A DNA stretch of 64,000 bases from Tranquillimonas sp964472855 (GCA_964472855.1 CAYYMJ010000010.1:7222-71221), one strand, 5' to 3'; shown: positions 34,738 through 43,820, numbered from the stretch's first letter. The notes: a model not told the origin generated them from the sequence alone. A program made the numbers and translations.

Positions 34738-36345
34738 TCAGGGGTTCTTGATGTAGGCGTTGGGCCGCAGGTAGAACCACCAGTTGATGACGATGCACAG
34801 GGCGTAGAACGCGGCAAAGCCATACAGAGCGTATTCCGGGGTTCCGGCGCCCATCTGTTCACCGAACACCTTGGGGATGATGAAGGCGCCATAGGCGGCA
34901 ACCGCGCTGGTCCAACCCAGGGCCGGGCCGGCCTGCTCTTTGTTGAAGGCCACGGCGATGGTGCGGAAGGTCGACCCGTTGCCGATGCCCGTGGCGGCAA
35001 ACAGGATCAGGAACAGCCCGAGGAACGGCACGAAATACTGTTCCGGCGTGGCCGAGGCATAGGCCTGCTGGATGAAGTAGGCGAGGCCAAGCGCCGACGC
35101 CACCATCACGACCGAGATCCACTGGGTCACGCGCGCGCCGCCCAGCTTGTCGGCGATCATGCCGCCCACGGGGCGGATCAGCGCGCCGATGAACGGGCCC
35201 ATCCATGCGAACATCAGCGCCGACGGCCCGTTGGGGTTGACCAGGTCGTGGGTCATGACGCCGTCAACCTCGACGTGACTGAAGCCGAACACCACCTTGA
35301 TGGTCAGGGCCAGCGCCGCCGAATAGCCGATGAAGCTGCCGAAGGTCATGGTGTAGATCACCGTCATGGCCCAGGTGTGCTTGTTGCCGAAGATGCGATA
35401 CTGGCGCGTCAGGTTCTGGCCCACGGCGCCGGGGATCAGTTTCAGCCCCAGCACGGTCAGCGCGATGACAATCGGCAGGACAATCCATTTCGACACGCCA
35501 AAGCCCGAGCCGCCCACATTCGCCGGCAGCATCAGCCACAGCCCGAAGGCGGCGGTCAAGAGCCCGACCAACAGCATGCCGGTGATGATGCCGAACGCGC
35601 CCAGCGGGCCGGGAATTTCGGGGCTGACATGTTCGTCGCGAATATTGTTCATCCCGAACCAGCCCGCGAAGGCCAGCGGCACCAGGAAAATCAGCCAGAT
35701 GAAGCCGGCGTTCTGGATATAGGTCTCGGACCCGGCGGGGATTTTGCCGATCAGCGTGCCGGACGTGTTTTCCAGGATCATCGGATCGCCGCCGAAGATG
35801 CCAAAGGTCATCACCAGCGGGATGAGGATTTGCATCGTCGTCACGCCGAAGTTGCCAAGCCCCGCGTTCATGCCCAGCGCATAGCCCTGAATCTTCTTGG
35901 GGAAGAAAAAGCTGATGTTCGACATCGAACTGGCGAAATTGCCGCCGCCGATGCCGGACAGGAAGGCCAGAATCTGGAACCACCACAGCGGCGTGTTGGG
36001 ATCCTGCAGCGCAAAGCCAGTCAGCGCCGCCGGGATCATCAGCAATGCGGTGGTGAAGAAGATGGTGTTCCGCCCGCCCGCGATGCGGATGAAGAACGTC
36101 GACGGAATGCGCAAGGTGGCGCCGGTCAGACCGGCGATGGCGGCGAGTGTGAACAGCTCGGATTTCTCAAAGGCAAAGCCCAGATTCAGCATCTGCACCG
36201 TGATGATGCCCCAATACAGCCAGACGGCAAAACCGCACAGAAGGCTGGGGATCGAGATCCACAAGTTGCGGTTGGCGATGCCCTTGCCGGTCGACGACCA
36301 GTAGCCTTCGTCTTCCGGTGTGTAGTTTCTAAGGTCTTGTCCCAC
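34738..36345 (-). CDS. narK: Nitrate/nitrite antiporter (NarK2-like)
   Basis: A 535-residue MFS transporter of the nitrate/nitrite porter family. An N-terminal cytoplasmic segment precedes FLSGIGGGNFASSMSNISFF and the nitrate signature with GLGNFGVTTMQ. The C-terminal half contains RPVGGMIADKLGGARV. It fits the NarK2 type, which exchanges nitrate for nitrite. The start is a GTG at 36345. It follows the NarK1-like gene by 54 bp and precedes narG by 60 bp. In Paracoccus the two are a single fused protein; here they are separate ORFs. Confidence 0.9.
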   Translation of the reverse strand: MGQDLRNYTPEDEGYWSSTGKGIANRNLWISIPSLLCGFAVWLYWGIITVQMLNLGFAFEKSELFTLAAIAGLTGATLRIPSTFFIRIAGGRNTIFFTTALLMIPAALTGFALQDPNTPLWWFQILAFLSGIGGGNFASSMSNISFFFPKKIQGYALGMNAGLGNFGVTTMQILIPLVMTFGIFGGDPMILENTSGTLIGKIPAGSETYIQNAGFIWLIFLVPLAFAGWFGMNNIRDEHVSPEIPGPLGAFGIITGMLLVGLLTAAFGLWLMLPANVGGSGFGVSKWIVLPIVIALTVLGLKLIPGAVGQNLTRQYRIFGNKHTWAMTVIYTMTFGSFIGYSAALALTIKVVFGFSHVEVDGVMTHDLVNPNGPSALMFAWMGPFIGALIRPVGGMIADKLGGARVTQWISVVMVASALGLAYFIQQAYASATPEQYFVPFLGLFLILFAATGIGNGSTFRTIAVAFNKEQAGPALGWTSAVAAYGAFIIPKVFGEQMGAGTPEYALYGFAAFYALCIVINWWFYLRPNAYIKNP

Positions 36346-36399
36346 GACAATCTCCTTGGGTTGCGGTGTGGCGGGCCTTCGTGGGCCCGCCCGGGTTGA

Positions 36400-37815
36400 T
36401 CAGGCCGGTTGGCCGTAGTTGTTGTTGAACTCGTCGACGATCTGCTGGCTGTGTTGCAGCGCGGCGTTGGCGCGGTCGGCACGAAGCTGCAGGGTTTCAA
36501 GATGGGCCGCTTCCAGAAGCGCCTCTTCCTGTTTTTCCTCGGCCAGCGAAAAGCGGACCAGGAAAGCCAGGAGCGACGTGCCGGTCACGAGGATGCCGAT
36601 CACCAGGAACACGTCGTTCCATTCCATCGCACCCTTGAACAGGAAACCCGCAGCGACCGCCCCGGCGTTGCCGCCAGCGCCGACCACCCCGGCCACGGCG
36701 CCCAGCGCCTTCTTGTTGATGAAGGGCACCACCGAATAGGTCGCGCCTTCGGCCATCTGGGTGAACAGCGAGAAGATGATCAGTGTCGGGATCGCCAGGA
36801 ACAGCACGTCCATACGGCTGAACAGCATCAGTGCCAGACCTTCACCCAACAACACGACAAACAGCCAGAAGGACCGCCCCCTGAGGCCCCAGAGCGCGGC
36901 GAAGTTGTCGCCGAACACCCCGCCCAGCGTGCGGGCGAAGATGTTCATCAGCCCGAACGAGGCCGCGATCAGACCCGCGGTGACCAGCGTGATTCCGTCG
37001 AAATAGTCGAAGAAATACAGCGCCGCGACGTTGTTGACCGTCAGCTCGATACCGAAACAGGCGGCATAGATGAAAAACAGCACCCAGACGCGATAGTCGG
37101 CGAAGGCGCTGAAATAGGATCGCGTGACCGAGGCCTTGGATTCCAGCTTGCCTGCGGCCCGAAGCTCTTTGAAATTCCCGTCGGGCGTGTCTTCGGTCAG
37201 GAAGAAATAGGCGATGCCCACCACAAAGATCACCATGCCGACCACGACCATCGACAAACGCCAGCCGGCGGCCTCGGTGAAGCCGAATCCAACGACGAAC
37301 ACGGAAAAAACCAGCGGCATGGCGAACTGCGTGACGCCCCCGCCAAGGTTGCCCCAGCCGGCGCTGGTGGCGTTGGCGGCGCCCACCACGTTGGGCGCGA
37401 ACATGACCGAGGTGTGATACTGGGTGATCACAAAGCTGGCGCCGATCACGCCGATCAGCAGCCGGAAGATCAGGAAGCTTTCAAAGCTGTTGGCCAGCCC
37501 GATGCCGGCGACAGGGAAGGCGCCGAAGATCAGCAGAAAGGTATAGGCCAGCCGCGGCCCGATGCGGTCGCACAGCCAGCCGATGAAAAAGCGGGCAAGG
37601 ACGGTCGCGGCGACCGAGGCGATGATCGTCCAGCCAACCTGGCTTTTGGTAAAGCCCATCTCGTCGCGCACCACGATCATCAGGGGCGCAATGCCGAACC
37701 AGGCGAAGAAACAGGAAAAGAACGCGAACCAGGTCATGTGGAACGTTCGGATTTGCACCATCCGCACGTTGAAGAAATTGCGCCACAGGCCGGTTGCCTT
37801 GTTGGGTGACTGCAT
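36400..37815 (-). CDS. narK: Nitrate/proton symporter (NarK1-like)
   Basis: A 471-residue MFS porter. Motif A appears as WLCDRIGPRLAYTFLL near residue 85, and the nitrate signature is GWGNLGGGVTQFAMPLV near residue 165. A second signature lies in GAVAGVVGAGGNAGAVAAG near residue 395. The C-terminus is a charged helical tail (LAEEKQEEALLEAAH). It fits NarK1, which starts nitrate uptake before nitrite builds up. The ATG at 37815 is chosen. An FNR-type palindrome lies 91 bp upstream. First gene of the narKGHJI operon. Confidence 0.9.
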   Translation of the reverse strand: MQSPNKATGLWRNFFNVRMVQIRTFHMTWFAFFSCFFAWFGIAPLMIVVRDEMGFTKSQVGWTIIASVAATVLARFFIGWLCDRIGPRLAYTFLLIFGAFPVAGIGLANSFESFLIFRLLIGVIGASFVITQYHTSVMFAPNVVGAANATSAGWGNLGGGVTQFAMPLVFSVFVVGFGFTEAAGWRLSMVVVGMVIFVVGIAYFFLTEDTPDGNFKELRAAGKLESKASVTRSYFSAFADYRVWVLFFIYAACFGIELTVNNVAALYFFDYFDGITLVTAGLIAASFGLMNIFARTLGGVFGDNFAALWGLRGRSFWLFVVLLGEGLALMLFSRMDVLFLAIPTLIIFSLFTQMAEGATYSVVPFINKKALGAVAGVVGAGGNAGAVAAGFLFKGAMEWNDVFLVIGILVTGTSLLAFLVRFSLAEEKQEEALLEAAHLETLQLRADRANAALQHSQQIVDEFNNNYGQPA

Positions 37816-37905
37816 GGCTGTCCCTCCGATTATTGGGCCCGCGCCGTTCCTGACGGTCGGCACCCGATTTCGGCGGCACATTTGTCAGGTTCGCGCCGTG
37901 CGGAC

Positions 37906-37919
37906 TTGATCAAGATCAA
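37906..37919. promoter_or_regulatory. FNR-type binding palindrome
   Basis: ttgatcaagatcaa, a perfect match to TTGAT-N4-ATCAA. It lies about 91 bp upstream of the narK1 start and about 139 bp upstream of narR, in their shared divergent promoter region. Anaerobic activation of the nitrate reductase operon by FnrP is expected from Paracoccus. Confidence 0.85.
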
Positions 37920-37997
37920 GCCAGCCGGAAAAATCTGAAATTTTCGAAGGTTGGCGATATACTTGGCCCGCCACCCCGGCGCGCGACAATTCGAGGC

Positions 37998-38011
37998 TTG
38001 GCAATTGTCAA
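37998..38011. promoter_or_regulatory. Second FNR/NNR-like palindrome upstream of narR
   Basis: ttggcaattgtcaa has the TTG-N8-CAA form typical of NNR/NarR-type Crp-Fnr regulators. It ends 46 bp before the narR ATG, so it could mediate autoregulation of narR or respond to NarR for narK. Confidence 0.55.
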
Positions 38012-38057
38012 GCCAACCGGCTAAATCCGTCAACAGCATCGCGGGAAGCAGGGACCA

Positions 38058-38756
38058 ATGCTTGATTCACAACAGCATGAGATTCGCAGTCTCGATCTGT
38101 TCCGAAATATGGACGAAGACAATTACGCGGCGCTGATGAAGGTGTCATATGTCCAGAATTTCCCGCCCATGATCGACCTGATCGCCGAGGGCGACCCAAG
38201 CGATTTTCTGCACATCATCGTCGGCGGCTCGGTCGAGCTGTTTTCGGCGTGGAACGGCCACGAAACCTCGATGGCGACCATTCGCCCGGTATCGACCTTC
38301 ATCCTTGCGGCAACGATCAGGGACGCCCCCTATCTGATGTCGGGTCGGACGCTGGAAAAAAGCCGCGTCGTTCTGGTGCCCAGCCAGGACGTGCGGGATA
38401 TCTTCAGCCGCGATGGGGATTTCGCCCGTGCAGTGGTGACCGAGCTTGCACATTGCTTCCGGTCGGTCGTGAAATCGTCGAAGGATCTCAAGCTGCGGAC
38501 CTCGCGCGAACGGCTGGCGAATTACCTGTTGCGGCAGCAGCAGCGGATGGGCGGTGAACGCACGTTTCAGCTGCAGACCGAAAAGCGCCGGCTGGCGTCT
38601 TATCTGGGCATGACGCCGGAAAACCTGAGCCGCGCGATCAAGGGGCTGCGGCCCCACGGGATCGAGGTGAACGGCGCCAACGTGACGATCACCGACGAAG
38701 CCGCGCTGCTGGCGTTCGCCCAACCCAACCCGCTGATCGACGATCACGCCAGCTAA
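38058..38756 (+). CDS. narR: Crp/Fnr family regulator, NarR-like
   Basis: A 232-residue regulator with a cyclic-nucleotide-type effector domain (residues 20-130), a dimer helix and a winged helix-turn-helix with YLGMTPENLSRAIKGLR near residue 189. No N-terminal cysteine cluster is present, so it does not carry an FNR Fe-S centre. This and its place divergent from narK match NarR of Paracoccus, which activates narKGHJI in response to nitrate or nitrite. The ATG at 38058 is chosen. Two palindromes lie in the 242-bp spacer upstream. Confidence 0.88.
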   Translation: MLDSQQHEIRSLDLFRNMDEDNYAALMKVSYVQNFPPMIDLIAEGDPSDFLHIIVGGSVELFSAWNGHETSMATIRPVSTFILAATIRDAPYLMSGRTLEKSRVVLVPSQDVRDIFSRDGDFARAVVTELAHCFRSVVKSSKDLKLRTSRERLANYLLRQQQRMGGERTFQLQTEKRRLASYLGMTPENLSRAIKGLRPHGIEVNGANVTITDEAALLAFAQPNPLIDDHAS

Positions 38757-39049
38757 GCCGGTCGGCCCGGCCAAAGGCAGTGGCGGTCAGGTCGGCGGGG
38801 CCACCCTGCCACCCTTGCCGCCGCCACGACGGTTTGCATCCTCGCGCCCGTGCGCGGCACGCCGATGATTGCCGGTGCCAGCCCCGCCGCGCCGGTGTCT
38901 TCCCCGCGCCTGTGCTTGCTTTGCCGCCTTACGCGCCGATCTGCCCCACCGTTTCGCTGGTATTGTCCGGCGCCCGCGATTTCTGTGGTGCCAACCGCGC
39001 AAACCGGCCCCGACCCGCGGGGCGGCGCGATGGGGCAAGGACCAATGGC

Positions 39050-40479
39050 ATGAGCATCGTTCACGACCTGATTTCCCGCAACCGGGCCGGCGAAGCGGTG
39101 GGCCTTCCCTGTTTCTGCACCGCCAACGAACAGGTCCTGCGCGCGGTTTTGGCCCATGCCGCAAGAACCGGCAGGCCAACGGTGATCGAGGCGACGTGCA
39201 ATCAGGTCAATCAGGACGGTGGCTATACCGGCATGACGCCGGCCGACTTCATGGGCTGGCTGTCGGGCATGGCCGCCGACGCCGGGTTGTCCATGGACAA
39301 GCTGATCCTTGGCGGCGACCATCTGGGACCGAACCCATGGCGCAGGCTGCCGGCGGACCAGGCCATGGACCGGGCGCGCGAACTGGTGCGGCTTTATGTT
39401 CAGGCCGGGTTCACCAAGATCCACCTTGATGCCAGCATGGCCTGCGGCGGCGAGCCGACGCCGGATTTTGCCAGTGTCGCCGCCCGCGCGGCCGCGCTTT
39501 GCGCCGTGGCCGAGGCCCACGCCCCCGACCCCGAAAGGCTGGTCTATGTCATCGGCACCGAGGTGCCGGTTCCCGGCGGCGAAACCGACGAACCCGACAC
39601 GCTGGATGTGACCTCGGTCGACCGGCTGGCCGAAACCATCCACACCCACCGCGCCGCATGGTCCGACCGCGGGCTTGACGCGGCCTGGGGGCGTATCGTT
39701 TCGGTGGTCACCCAGCCGGGCGTCGATTTTGGCCACAGCTCGGTTTATGCCTTCGACCCGCAGGCCGCGCGGCCGCTGGGTCAGGCGATCATCGGCCAGC
39801 CCGGCCTGACGTTCGAGGCGCACAGCACCGACTATCAGTCGACCCATGCGCTGGCGGCGCTGGTCGCAGGGCATTTCTTCTTTCTCAAGGTGGGGCCCGA
39901 ACTGACCTTTCGCTTCCGCGAGGCCGTCTGGGCGCTGGCCGGGATCGAGGCGCAGCTTTTNNNNNNNNNNNNNNNNNNNNNNNNNNNNNNNNNNNNNNNN
40001 NNNNNNNNNNNNNNNNNNNNNNNNNNNNNNNNNNNNNNNNNNNNNNNNNNNNNNNNNNNNCCTTTCGCTTCCGCGAGGCCGTCTGGGCGCTGGCCGGGAT
40101 CGAGGCGCAGCTTTTCACCGACCCGCCGTCAAACCTGCAACAGGTGGTCCGGCGGCGGATGGCCGAGCGGCCCGGCGACTGGCAGGACTATTACAGCGGA
40201 ACGGAAGACGAGGTGCGGCGCCAGCAGATCTTCAGCTACAGCGATCGCATCCGCTATTACTGGACCGACCCCCAGATCGCGGCGGCGCTTCGGACGCTGC
40301 TGGCGACGCTGCGCCGTGCAAGGGTGCCGGAAACGCTGGTGTCACAGGCCTTTGGCGGGCTTGAATTCGGGGCGGTGCCGACCGACCCCGACGACTTGAT
40401 CGCCGGGCATGTCCTGCGCTGCGTCAGTCGGTATTTCCAGGCGGCCGGCCATGGCGTTGGGGGTGAGGCCGGGGTCTGA
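39050..40479 (+). CDS. kbaZ: D-tagatose-1,6-bisphosphate aldolase subunit KbaZ/GatZ-like (split by a scaffold join)
   Basis: The N-terminal part (MSIVHDLISRNRAGEAVGLP, LGGDHLGPNPWRRLP, IGTEVPVPGGE, VVTQPGVDFGHSSV, LTFEAHSTDYQS) is clearly KbaZ/GatZ. After 100 N the last 55 bp before the gap are repeated exactly, and the protein resumes with LFTDPPSNLQQVVRRRMAE to a stop at 40479. Removing the N run plus one 55-bp copy restores one frame of 424 residues, the normal family length. KbaZ supports the class II aldolase partner in tagatose or related sugar breakdown, but that partner is not in the window. Confidence 0.88.
39906..40115. other. Scaffold gap (100 N) flanked by a 55-bp identical overlap
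   Basis: 39906-39960 and 40061-40115 are identical 55-mers around 100 N at 39961-40060. This is the signature of two contigs that share a graph overlap but were joined with Ns, so the real gap is probably minus 55 bp. Confidence 0.95.
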
Positions 40480-40482
40480 GCC

Positions 40483-41289
40483 CTACGGCTCGGGCCCGAC
40501 ATGGGCCGGCAGGATGTCGGGCGGCATCGGCCCCTTGTTGCGCCCGCCCTGCTGCATCTGCTCCCACCCGTGGGCCAGAATGCCGACCGAGCGCGACAGG
40601 CAGAACAGCCCGCGCGACAGCGGCGGCGGAAAGCCCAGTTCGCAAAATATCACGGCGGTGGCGCCGTCGATGTTCATGGCGATGGGGGTGCCGCGCGCGC
40701 TGCCCACGGCGGCCTGCACCGACGCGCCGATGTCGGCAAAGCGCCCCGACACAACGCCGTCGGCAGCCGCGTCGCGCACCAGCGCCATCAGCCGCGGCGC
40801 CCGCGGGTCGACCGGGCGGTGAAACCGGTGCCCGAAACCGGGGATGATCTTGCCGTGGCTGTCACGCCACGCCCCAAGGCCGTTGGCGGTGGCGCGGTCA
40901 GGCGGGTCGCCGGCGTCGATGCGGGCCGCGATGTCAAGGTAAAGGCTGGCGCATTGTTCGCCGGCGCCGCCATGGACGTCGCCCAGCATGTTGACGCCGG
41001 TGGCCATGACATTGTTCAGCCCGACACCGCAGGTCGCCGCCATGCGCGCCGCCGCGATCGACGGTGCCTGCGGGCCATGATCGACGCCCGCGACCAGCGC
41101 CGCCTCGAGCAGGGCAGCCTGGGCGGCGCTGGGAATGTCGCCGCGTGTCATCAGCCAGATCATCTGCGCGAAGGACAGATTGCCGATCAGGTCCTCGACC
41201 GGGTGGCCGCGAAAGGCGATGCGGCCGGGCGCCATGTCGATGATCGACGTGCGCCACCACTGGCGCAGGCTTTCGTTGTCCTGGCTCAT
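40483..41289 (-). CDS. Citryl-CoA lyase / citrate synthase-fold protein
   Basis: A 268-residue single-domain citrate-synthase-like protein. ISFR-type opening WRTSIIDMAPGRIAFRGH, then FAQMIWLMTRGDIPS, MLGDVHGGAGEQCASLY near residue 105 and PGFGHRFHRPVDPRAPRL near residue 155 with the catalytic His segment. A C-terminal HGWEQMQQGGRNKGPMPP closes it. The short form is annotated citryl-CoA lyase and cleaves or forms acyl-CoA C-C bonds. ATG 41289 overlaps the stop of a truncated oxidoreductase by 4 nt. It converges with kbaZ with 3 bp between stops. Confidence 0.82.
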   Translation of the reverse strand: MSQDNESLRQWWRTSIIDMAPGRIAFRGHPVEDLIGNLSFAQMIWLMTRGDIPSAAQAALLEAALVAGVDHGPQAPSIAAARMAATCGVGLNNVMATGVNMLGDVHGGAGEQCASLYLDIAARIDAGDPPDRATANGLGAWRDSHGKIIPGFGHRFHRPVDPRAPRLMALVRDAAADGVVSGRFADIGASVQAAVGSARGTPIAMNIDGATAVIFCELGFPPPLSRGLFCLSRSVGILAHGWEQMQQGGRNKGPMPPDILPAHVGPEP

Positions 41290-41474
41290 GCGGCTTGCCG
41301 GTCCGGTTCGGGGGCGTCGCCGGCCATCGCAACGACGCGGTCCATAGCCGCCGCCAACGATATGGCCTCGACAATCGCGCAAGACGACAGGTCGGGCGAC
41401 GCGCGCAGCACCTCGGCATGGCGGCGCCCGACCGGACCAGGGCCAACGATTGCGATCGGGGTCTTGTTGTGCAT
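41286..41474 (-). pseudogene. Gfo/Idh/MocA oxidoreductase, N-terminal remnant
   Basis: A 62-residue ORF starts MHNKTPIAIVGPGPVGRRHA, then EVLRASPDLSSCAIVEA, which is the Rossmann start of Gfo/Idh/MocA sugar dehydrogenases (usually about 330-390 residues). The text then becomes unrelated and stops after PEPDRQAA. The catalytic EKP region and the whole C-terminal domain are missing. Its stop overlaps the citryl-CoA lyase ATG, so a deletion seems to have fused the two genes' borders. It could be read as a short leader ORF, but decay is more likely. Confidence 0.65.
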
Positions 41475-41976
41475 CGATCAAAGCCTCCGACCGCCCCGCT
41501 GCACGCGCAACGATTGGGTGCACGGGCCGGTTGGCGGAGTGATAGCCGATATTGCAGCGTCTGCCACGGATTTCCCGGGATTGGAGGGTTGCGACGAACA
41601 GGCGGGGCGTCTGAGCCCGGCCAGTCGGATTTGGGCGGATACCGGTCGGGGCCCCAAGCCGCGTGCCGGAATGCCGTCAGAATGCAGTTCCGGGCCGGAT
41701 TGCCGCCTGTCCACAAAGCGGCCGCAACAGTTTTCGACGCGCGCTGGTCGAACGTAGCCACGATCCCCGGCCGTGTCTGAGTGGTTGATGGGGTCGACGG
41801 TTCGACCGGGTCGGAAGACGCCAATGCTGCCGGGGCAAATCATGACTGTTTCGTCAAAGAAGCCGAGGCACGAAATGTTTGCCACCGGCTGTCACATCCC
41901 AAGGCCCAGATACATTGCCCTCGGTCATACTGAATTCCAGCCGCGCCAGAGCCGGGCCTGCGCCCGCCCGCACGGG
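41475..41976. other. Spacer between two gene remnants
   Basis: About 500 bp with lower GC than its surroundings. No reading frame with recognisable family features, promoter-like pair or repeat was found on either strand. Given remnants at both ends, it is probably decayed coding sequence. Confidence 0.4.
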
Positions 41977-42163
41977 TCACAACAGCCCGCGCCCAGCGAG
42001 GCCGGGCACCATTGGCGCGCCTGGCGCCGTGATGTCAAAGACCTCGCCGTCGCGCAGCGTTACCCCGGCCGGGCCCGCCAGGTCGGGCCGCCAGACCCGC
42101 CCCAGCCACGGTCTGGCCCGGTCCCGGGCGCTTGGGAAAGGTCGCGCTGGCGTGTGCTGTCAC
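41977..42163 (-). pseudogene. Fumarylacetoacetate hydrolase family protein, N-terminal remnant
   Basis: A GTG at 42163 overlaps the sulfotransferase TGA (GTGA) and starts a frame VTAHASATFPKR. After a one-base shift, another frame reads WLGRVWRPDLAGPAGVTLRD then GEVFDITAPGAPMVPGL and stops at 41977. This resembles the first about 50 residues of FAH-family proteins from sugar-acid loci, which start with xxGRxWRPxxxGPxVVxLRxG and xDIT. The remaining about 330 residues are absent. The frame change and truncation mark it as a pseudogene. Confidence 0.6.
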
Positions 42164-42777
42164 GATGGCTGCGTCGCCAGGCTTTCGTAAAGCGTGAAGT
42201 CTTCCGCCAGCGCGTCGCGCAGTTGTTGCCGCATACCGCTGCTCAACTCAGGTTGCCCGACCCCGACCCCGGCCCTGGACAGGTTCAGTTGCGGCAGAAC
42301 CAGCGTCAGCGACAACCGCTCCTCGAGAAACGCCACGAAATCGGCGATATCGTCATACCGCCAGATCCGGTCGACCCGCCGGCCGTTGCGGGCGTCGGTC
42401 AGAAACCGCGTCTGGCGCCCGATGCGGGCGTGGGCCGGCTGCGGATCCTGCAGATAGCCGGCGACGAATTCGTCGAAGCTGATCTCGCGCGTGCTTGACG
42501 GCGAACCGCACAGCCGGTCGCGCTGGCGATACCGATACCAGCTGCCCAGCCAGCTGACCGGCTCGCGCATCAGGGCGCAGGTCGTCAGATGTCCGCCGGC
42601 CCGGCGCCTCAGCATGGTTTCCATGGTCATGCGGTAGGTCTGATAACGCATGTGTTTCATCGTCGTCGGGCCACGAATGATCACGTCGGCATGGGGCAAA
42701 AGCGCCGCCTCGATCGAGGTCGAGGCGGTCTTCGGGGTCGCGAGGACTGTCAGGCGCTTTGAAACGAAACACAGCAT
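42160..42777 (-). CDS. Sulfotransferase family protein
   Basis: A 205-residue protein with a PAPS-type P-loop near the start (LTVLATPKTASTSIEAAL) and a second motif ALMREPVSWLGSWYRYRQR near residue 68, matching the 3'-phosphate-binding RxPxxxxxSxY pattern of bacterial sulfotransferase-like proteins. Such enzymes transfer sulfate to glycans or small molecules in the cytosol. The acceptor is unknown. It diverges from a membrane protein gene, and its stop overlaps the FAH remnant's GTG. Confidence 0.75.
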   Translation of the reverse strand: MLCFVSKRLTVLATPKTASTSIEAALLPHADVIIRGPTTMKHMRYQTYRMTMETMLRRRAGGHLTTCALMREPVSWLGSWYRYRQRDRLCGSPSSTREISFDEFVAGYLQDPQPAHARIGRQTRFLTDARNGRRVDRIWRYDDIADFVAFLEERLSLTLVLPQLNLSRAGVGVGQPELSSGMRQQLRDALAEDFTLYESLATQPS

Positions 42778-42926
42778 GGCCGCATGCTATCGGGCCGTGA
42801 CGGGGGTTGCCACGGCATGTTGCGCATTCGCGAACACATTGTTTTGGGCAAGGATTCTGCAATCACGCCACACACTTGCCCGGAATTGCGGGCAGCCTGC
42901 ACACGGGACAACACGGGACAGAACTG

Positions 42927-43817
42927 ATGCCCGAGGCTGACGTCAAACCGACGCGACCGGCGATCGACAGGCTTGCAACTTGGTGCCGCTCGCTGGGGGC
43001 GGTCACCTTCATCCTGTATCTCGCGCTGATCTATGGCAACGAACAAATCCTGGCCGAGCGGCGCCATATGGTGCAGGCCGGTCCGCCGGCGCGGGTCAGC
43101 CTTGGCGCCTATGACCCCCGCCGCGACGTGAGCCCGCTGGGCGAGGTGCATTTTCTGGCCCGGGCCGATTTCTCGGCGGCGTTTTCACAACAAATCGCGC
43201 TTCGGGACAAACGCATCACGATTGTCGGGGTGCCGCTGTTTGCGCCGGACGGGCCGGATGATCGCGCGCTTGCCATGATGTATTTCGTCCAGGACGCGGC
43301 GGCCGGTGCCTTTGCCTATCCGCCCGGGCTTGCCGACGCGGTGGTCAGCAGCGGCGCGGCCGGGCCGGTTCTGGACCTGAACGGCACGGTCGGCGCTGCG
43401 CCGGCGGTGGCACGGGCGCTGATCGATGCGCGCCGGTCCGCCGGGCTGACGCTGGCCCCGGCGGCGGTGATGTTCGCGCCCTTCACCCAGGGCCGGATGG
43501 CGGCCCTTGGCGCGCGCGCCGCCAGCCCGCTGACCCGCACCATGTTCCTGCTGTGCATGACCATGCTCTTGTCCAGCGTGCTGGTTGGCCGGTTGCACCG
43601 GCTGGTCAACCGACCCCGGCCCAGCCCCAAGACTGCGCGGCCGCTTGAACTGCCCAGGCCCGTGCACCCCAAGGCGCGGCTGGCCGCCGAGATCCATTTC
43701 TATCCACTGGTGCCGCAGGACGACCTGACCCCGCCGTCGCTGCCGGCGGTGCAGATCGAACGGTTTTCGAACCGCATTTCACGCCTTGTCAGCCGGTCGG
43801 ACACCGCGCGTGGCTGA
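42927..43817 (+). CDS. Membrane protein of unknown function
   Basis: A 296-residue protein not assigned to a family. One transmembrane helix is near residues 22-40 (SLGAVTFILYLALIYGN) and another near residue 205 (FLLCMTMLLSSVLVG). About 165 residues between them are probably periplasmic, and the C-terminal about 75 residues are Pro/Arg-rich and probably cytoplasmic. The ATG at 42927 is chosen because it lies just before the first helix. It converges on mipZ with 3 bp between stops, so a cell-envelope or division role is possible but only by proximity. Confidence 0.65.
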   Translation: MPEADVKPTRPAIDRLATWCRSLGAVTFILYLALIYGNEQILAERRHMVQAGPPARVSLGAYDPRRDVSPLGEVHFLARADFSAAFSQQIALRDKRITIVGVPLFAPDGPDDRALAMMYFVQDAAAGAFAYPPGLADAVVSSGAAGPVLDLNGTVGAAPAVARALIDARRSAGLTLAPAAVMFAPFTQGRMAALGARAASPLTRTMFLLCMTMLLSSVLVGRLHRLVNRPRPSPKTARPLELPRPVHPKARLAAEIHFYPLVPQDDLTPPSLPAVQIERFSNRISRLVSRSDTARG

Positions 43818-43820
43818 ACC

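Noticed and set aside
34411..36399. 662-residue plus-strand ORF opposite narG and narK
   Set aside because: Shadow of clear narG/narK coding sequence. Composition is rich in His, Gln and Arg with no domain.
41773..42498. Plus-strand ORF over the FAH remnant and sulfotransferase
   Set aside because: Low-complexity Pro/Arg/Gln sequence antisense to a recognisable sulfotransferase.
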